DNA of 10,090 nt from the NCBI GenBank assembly GCA_964582415.1, contig CAZOSF010000079.1, positions 1 through 10,090 on the forward strand. Reading direction: 5' to 3'. The DNA comes from CAZOSF01 sp964582415 (lineage in GTDB: Bacteria > Bacteroidota > Bacteroidia > Flavobacteriales > Flavobacteriaceae). Below the pieces are notes generated by a model, which saw only the letters and a list, made by a program, of their open reading frames with translations, was not told the DNA's origin and made no database searches. Below are positions 8,701 to 10,090 of this stretch, piece after piece. Position 1 is the first letter of the stretch. Every line of letters begins with the position of its first letter. Made by a program: the position numbers and the translations under genes.

Positions 8701-8893
8701 GAACCAAAACCTTTAGTATACGGGACTTCATCTCTGTCACGGCTTTGTTTGTGAACGTAATGGCCAGCAGATGTCTGAAGGTATCGGGATTTGGATTCGT
8801 CAGCAGCTTTTCCAAATACGATTTCACCAGGGTATAGGTCTTTCCACTACCAGCGGAGGCATTGTAAACCAAAAAGGGAGCTCTATTTGTCAA
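5762..8893 (-). CDS. addA: AddA/RecB-type UvrD-family helicase-nuclease
   Basis: A 1043-residue superfamily 1A helicase fused to a RecB-family nuclease, predicted to unwind and degrade DNA from double-strand ends and prepare them for RecA. Helicase motifs run in order: Walker A ASAGSGKT (12-19), LAITFTNKAVTEMK (43-56), IDEFQDTS (390-397), IVGDAKQSIYRWRGG (425-439), LDTNFRS (464-470), MTIHKSKGLQFPVV (729-742) and LLYVALTRAQQELY (804-817). The C-terminal nuclease has His911, RPDRM with Asp983, LLDYKTG with Asp997 and Lys999, and Gln1010/Tyr1014; all catalytic positions look intact. No ATG precedes the Walker A loop in frame: an in-frame TAA lies at 8918-8920 and TTG at 8893 is the best start (ATT at 8896 is an alternative). 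The gene is divergent from the superoxide dismutase gene. Its partner addB is about 2.8 kb downstream, beyond kbl and ompA. The family is certain; the symbol is by analogy. Confidence 0.92.
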   Translation of the reverse strand: MTNRAPFLVYNASAGSGKTYTLVKSYLEKLLTNPNPDTFRHLLAITFTNKAVTEMKSRILKVLVQLSRGEMQEPAKSIAKAFEEEHQLGLGELQERSQRILKHLLNNYALFSVETIDHFNHRLLRTFSRDLGLNPNFEVSMETPLLLAEAVDQLIALAGEDPEITKWLVQFALQKTEEDKSWDVSRDLRNSAKLLTQENDLVYLEKLRYKSLEAFEDLRNILYKRIHDFESIAQEKAQHLLSLFEQNALDATHFDRGSLYNFFEKIAEGATELNVEMAWQNKVGVAQLYPKRVENTPQADAIDKLVPIIAEILDWIRCEYPSYLKHQNITTQLIPLATVHLVDTQLQGLKSTYNLLPISEFNSIIHKEIKNQPAPFIYERLGERYQHFFIDEFQDTSLLQWDNLQPLVENALAQSQGEGEASLMIVGDAKQSIYRWRGGLPEQFIRLYSGENPFPFVEKKTINLDTNFRSCKEVVTFNNRFFTYLSGQFDDNSHQGLFADGNKQKYRHDFEGYVKLSFLESVDAEETNEVHPEAVKEQIKSLLERGYKPGDICVLTRKRQEGVIVSEALSKEKIQVVSEETLLLKNAPAVKVLIDLLQLSLRPEDDEAKVRILEFIAELAQTQNKLHDWAQACIGKGTKAFQNVVKEQGYPLNFWKLRSLGVFETLEYFIQRLGLNLNSDAFLVSFMDWVFQFSQNPLNGKTELLEYWELKKDELSIRVPNDGEAVRVMTIHKSKGLQFPVVLFPFAHLDIYKEIDPQLWYPWNEDGFEELLIRFKKEIATYSDAGALLYQKHRSTLQLDNLNLLYVALTRAQQELYIFSKMEFSKSEPKTYADFFQGYLQEKQLWNPTKTIYDFGKLEPPQFQEDYSGSTQSFGYIVALPEEHGLSLIQSINTEDMYQGATARAFGNIFHEFMGGIHHKDELEQAWGEISTQYSHNLEAIETLPATAKLLFENELLTPLFTSHETILIEKDIITPNGVVRPDRMNLHADNSITLLDYKTGEPRESHKIQMKGYTEAVQAMGYSIRNAYLVYVKPEEILVNKT

Positions 8894-8996
8894 AATTTCG
8901 AAAAAGTATGGGATGCTTTAAAGATACTATTAAGAATCTCTATCGTGGAATAAAAAACTTATAAATTCTCTAACAGTTTTTCCCATTCAAATTGGC

Positions 8997-9004
8997 TAAT
9001 TTTG
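8997..9004 (+). promoter_or_regulatory. Possible -7 element of the superoxide dismutase promoter
   Basis: TAATTTTG matches the Bacteroidota -7 consensus TAnnTTTG and would place the transcript start near 9011, leaving a leader of about 33 nt. No TTG lies 17-23 nt upstream; only a run of T residues (8977-8981) is near that position, so the promoter is incomplete by consensus. An imperfect palindrome, CAAATT-GGCT-AATTTTG (8988-9004), overlaps the element and could be an operator, but this is weak. The rest of the divergent region 8894-9043 shows nothing clear for addA. Confidence 0.4.
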
Positions 9005-9043
9005 GAGAAATCACTGAAGTAATAACCAAAAAAACACAATAAT

Positions 9044-9652
9044 ATGCCATTTGAATTACCAGCATTACCATATGCATTTGACGCTTTAGAGCCCCATATA
9101 GATGCCCGAACCATGGAAATCCATCACGGAAAGCACCACGCAGGTTATACCAATAATCTGAACAATGCTATTCAAGGAACTGATATGGAGGGAAAATCCA
9201 TCGAAGAAATTTTAGGAAACTTGGACATGAATAACAAAGCTGTTCGTAACAATGGCGGCGGATACTATAACCATTGCCTGTTTTGGGAAATCATGTCACC
9301 CAAGGGAGGTGGAACACCTTCTGGAAGTTTTGGGGAAGCCATGAACGCGAACTTTGGAAGTTTTGACGCTTTTAAGGAAGCATTTTCAAAAGCAGCAGCT
9401 ACGCAATTTGGATCAGGTTGGGCATGGTTGTGTGCACATCCCGGTGGAAAACTGGATATCTGTGCCACTCCAAACCAAGATAACCCCTTAATGCCTGGAG
9501 TGGGTTGCGGAGGCACTCCTATTCTGGGTATTGATGTTTGGGAACATGCCTACTACCTCAATTATCAAAACCGACGTCCCGATTACATCAGCGCATTTTA
9601 TAATGTGATCGATTGGAACGAGGTTGCAAAACGATACGAAGCAGTAAAATAA
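9044..9652 (+). CDS. sodA: Superoxide dismutase, Fe/Mn family, Mn-type by signature
   Basis: A cytoplasmic enzyme of 202 residues that converts superoxide to hydrogen peroxide and oxygen. The metal ligands are all present: His27 (MEIHHGKHH), His77 (YYNHCLFW), Asp164 and His168 (DVWEHAYY). Gly73 and Gln145 (TPNQDNPLM) stand where MnSOD carries Gly77 and Gln146, whereas FeSOD has Gln69 and Ala141, so manganese or dual use is favoured. Compared with E. coli enzymes there is extra sequence, PGVGCGGTPI (151-160), just before the last ligand pair; from memory this is usual in flavobacterial relatives. There is no signal peptide. The ATG is preceded by an A-rich leader (AATAACCAAAAAAACACAAT), normal for the phylum. 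It is divergent from addA and convergent with the START-domain gene, ends in its own terminator, and is probably monocistronic. sodA versus sodB naming is uncertain. Confidence 0.94.
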   Translation: MPFELPALPYAFDALEPHIDARTMEIHHGKHHAGYTNNLNNAIQGTDMEGKSIEEILGNLDMNNKAVRNNGGGYYNHCLFWEIMSPKGGGTPSGSFGEAMNANFGSFDAFKEAFSKAAATQFGSGWAWLCAHPGGKLDICATPNQDNPLMPGVGCGGTPILGIDVWEHAYYLNYQNRRPDYISAFYNVIDWNEVAKRYEAVK

Positions 9653-9672
9653 ATTTCGGTTTTAGTTAATGG

Positions 9673-9701
9673 AAGGCCGTCCACCTTGGGCGGCTTTTTT
9701 T
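9673..9701 (+). terminator. Rho-independent terminator of the superoxide dismutase gene
   Basis: GCCGTCC (9676-9682) pairs with GGGCGGC (9688-9694), seven pairs including one G-U, around the loop ACCTT. Seven T residues follow at 9695-9701, and flanking A residues extend the stem. It lies about 20 nt after the stop codon. The minus-strand reading lacks a good U-tract, so it mainly serves the rightward gene. Confidence 0.88.
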
Positions 9702-9742
9702 GTGCCTAAAAAGTAGGGATAGAAGGCAAGAAGATTGGAAAT

Positions 9743-10090
9743 TTATTTATTTAGATATTCTCGTAACCCTTTGATAGTTTTAAACGGGGTATTTACGATA
9801 AACTGGTTGACCAACCAAGCGGGAATTTCCCCCCCGGGATCTGAGTGGAAGGAGTATTCTACATTGGTTCCACCTTGGGTAGGAGTAAGCAGCCAATGTC
9901 CTCTTGAAATAAGCATTCGAACATAGTCCTCGTTTTCTGGAATGAAGTTGGGTTCTTCTTCAAGATCTAAACGGATGCTGCCACCGGGCAACTTTTTTAT
10001 TTCACAACGTGCTACAACTTCACGATCTTTAAAAGGGAAGGGGACTTGAATCACCTGCTTAAAAATAAATTCGTCCTTTCCAAATTCCTG
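9743..10090 (-). CDS. START/SRPBCC-domain lipid-binding-like protein, N-terminus beyond the window
   Basis: The C-terminal part of a START-like (SRPBCC fold) protein; 115 codons are visible and the frame stays open to the right edge, so the gene is cut off. Typical landmarks are PFPFKDRE, a charged strand RLDLEEEP, GHWLLTP, VEYSFHSDPGGEIPAWL and the closing VNTPFKTIKGLREYL helix. Complete bacterial relatives are about 200 residues, often with an N-terminal signal peptide and a first half of the hydrophobic cavity; both would lie off-window. A GTG at 10052-10054 could be taken as a start, but the 12 codons upstream of it (QEFGKDEFIFKQ) continue the domain, so it is an internal valine. The protein may bind a lipid or other hydrophobic ligand; no substrate can be named. 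It converges on the superoxide dismutase gene with a 90-nt gap, and no own terminator is evident. Confidence 0.82.
   Translation of the reverse strand, partial: QEFGKDEFIFKQVIQVPFPFKDREVVARCEIKKLPGGSIRLDLEEEPNFIPENEDYVRMLISRGHWLLTPTQGGTNVEYSFHSDPGGEIPAWLVNQFIVNTPFKTIKGLREYLNK

Noticed and set aside
8954..8961. TAAGTTTT on the minus strand as the -7 element for addA
   Set aside because: The last base departs from TAnnTTTG and the nearest TTG is 26 nt upstream, outside the accepted spacing.
9265..9516. 83-codon minus-strand open frame inside the superoxide dismutase gene
   Set aside because: It is antisense to a gene with all catalytic residues in place and has no features of its own.
10052..10054. 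GTG as the start codon of the START-domain gene
   Set aside because: The frame continues upstream to the window edge with residues that fit the domain, so the codon is an internal valine of a truncated gene.

Overview
The window reads as ordinary chromosomal DNA of a member of the Bacteroidota, most likely family Flavobacteriaceae. The grounds are protein style (OmpA with thrombospondin-3 calcium repeats, flavobacterial-type AddA/AddB, Mn-type superoxide dismutase), AT-rich A-tract leaders without Shine-Dalgarno sequences, and promoter elements of the Bacteroidota TTG / TAnnTTTG type. The genus cannot be fixed from the sequence alone.

Layout, left to right. Positions 1-242 hold no convincing gene; this stretch lies downstream of addB and its outer half looks like a dispersed-repeat or gene-tail remnant with a tRNA T-loop-like 11-mer. 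Four large genes then run leftward on the minus strand, so transcription order is right to left: an AddA/RecB-type helicase-nuclease (8893-5762), glycine C-acetyltransferase kbl (5735-4545), an OmpA-family outer-membrane protein (4414-3014) and an AddB-type nuclease (2954-243). To the right, a superoxide dismutase gene runs rightward from 9044 to 9652, divergent from addA, and ends in a clear terminator. Convergent with it, a START/SRPBCC-domain protein on the minus strand (stop at 9743) runs off the right edge with its N-terminus missing.

How the genes work together. AddA and AddB are expected to form one helicase-nuclease for processing double-strand breaks, yet here they flank two unrelated genes: kbl (threonine/glycine metabolism) and ompA (envelope to peptidoglycan anchoring). 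addA and kbl are 26 nt apart and probably co-transcribed. ompA has its own good promoter and a strong hairpin terminator. That terminator ends almost on the addB start codon, so how addB is transcribed is the main open question in the window.

Three starts needed a decision. kbl most likely begins at the ATG at 5735 rather than at an upstream TTG. addA has no ATG in the right place and probably uses TTG at 8893. The START-domain gene is open to the window edge, so an internal GTG at 10054 is not its real start. I saw no CRISPR array, insertion sequence, complete tRNA or rRNA, prophage or evident novel system; most of the window is housekeeping sequence.
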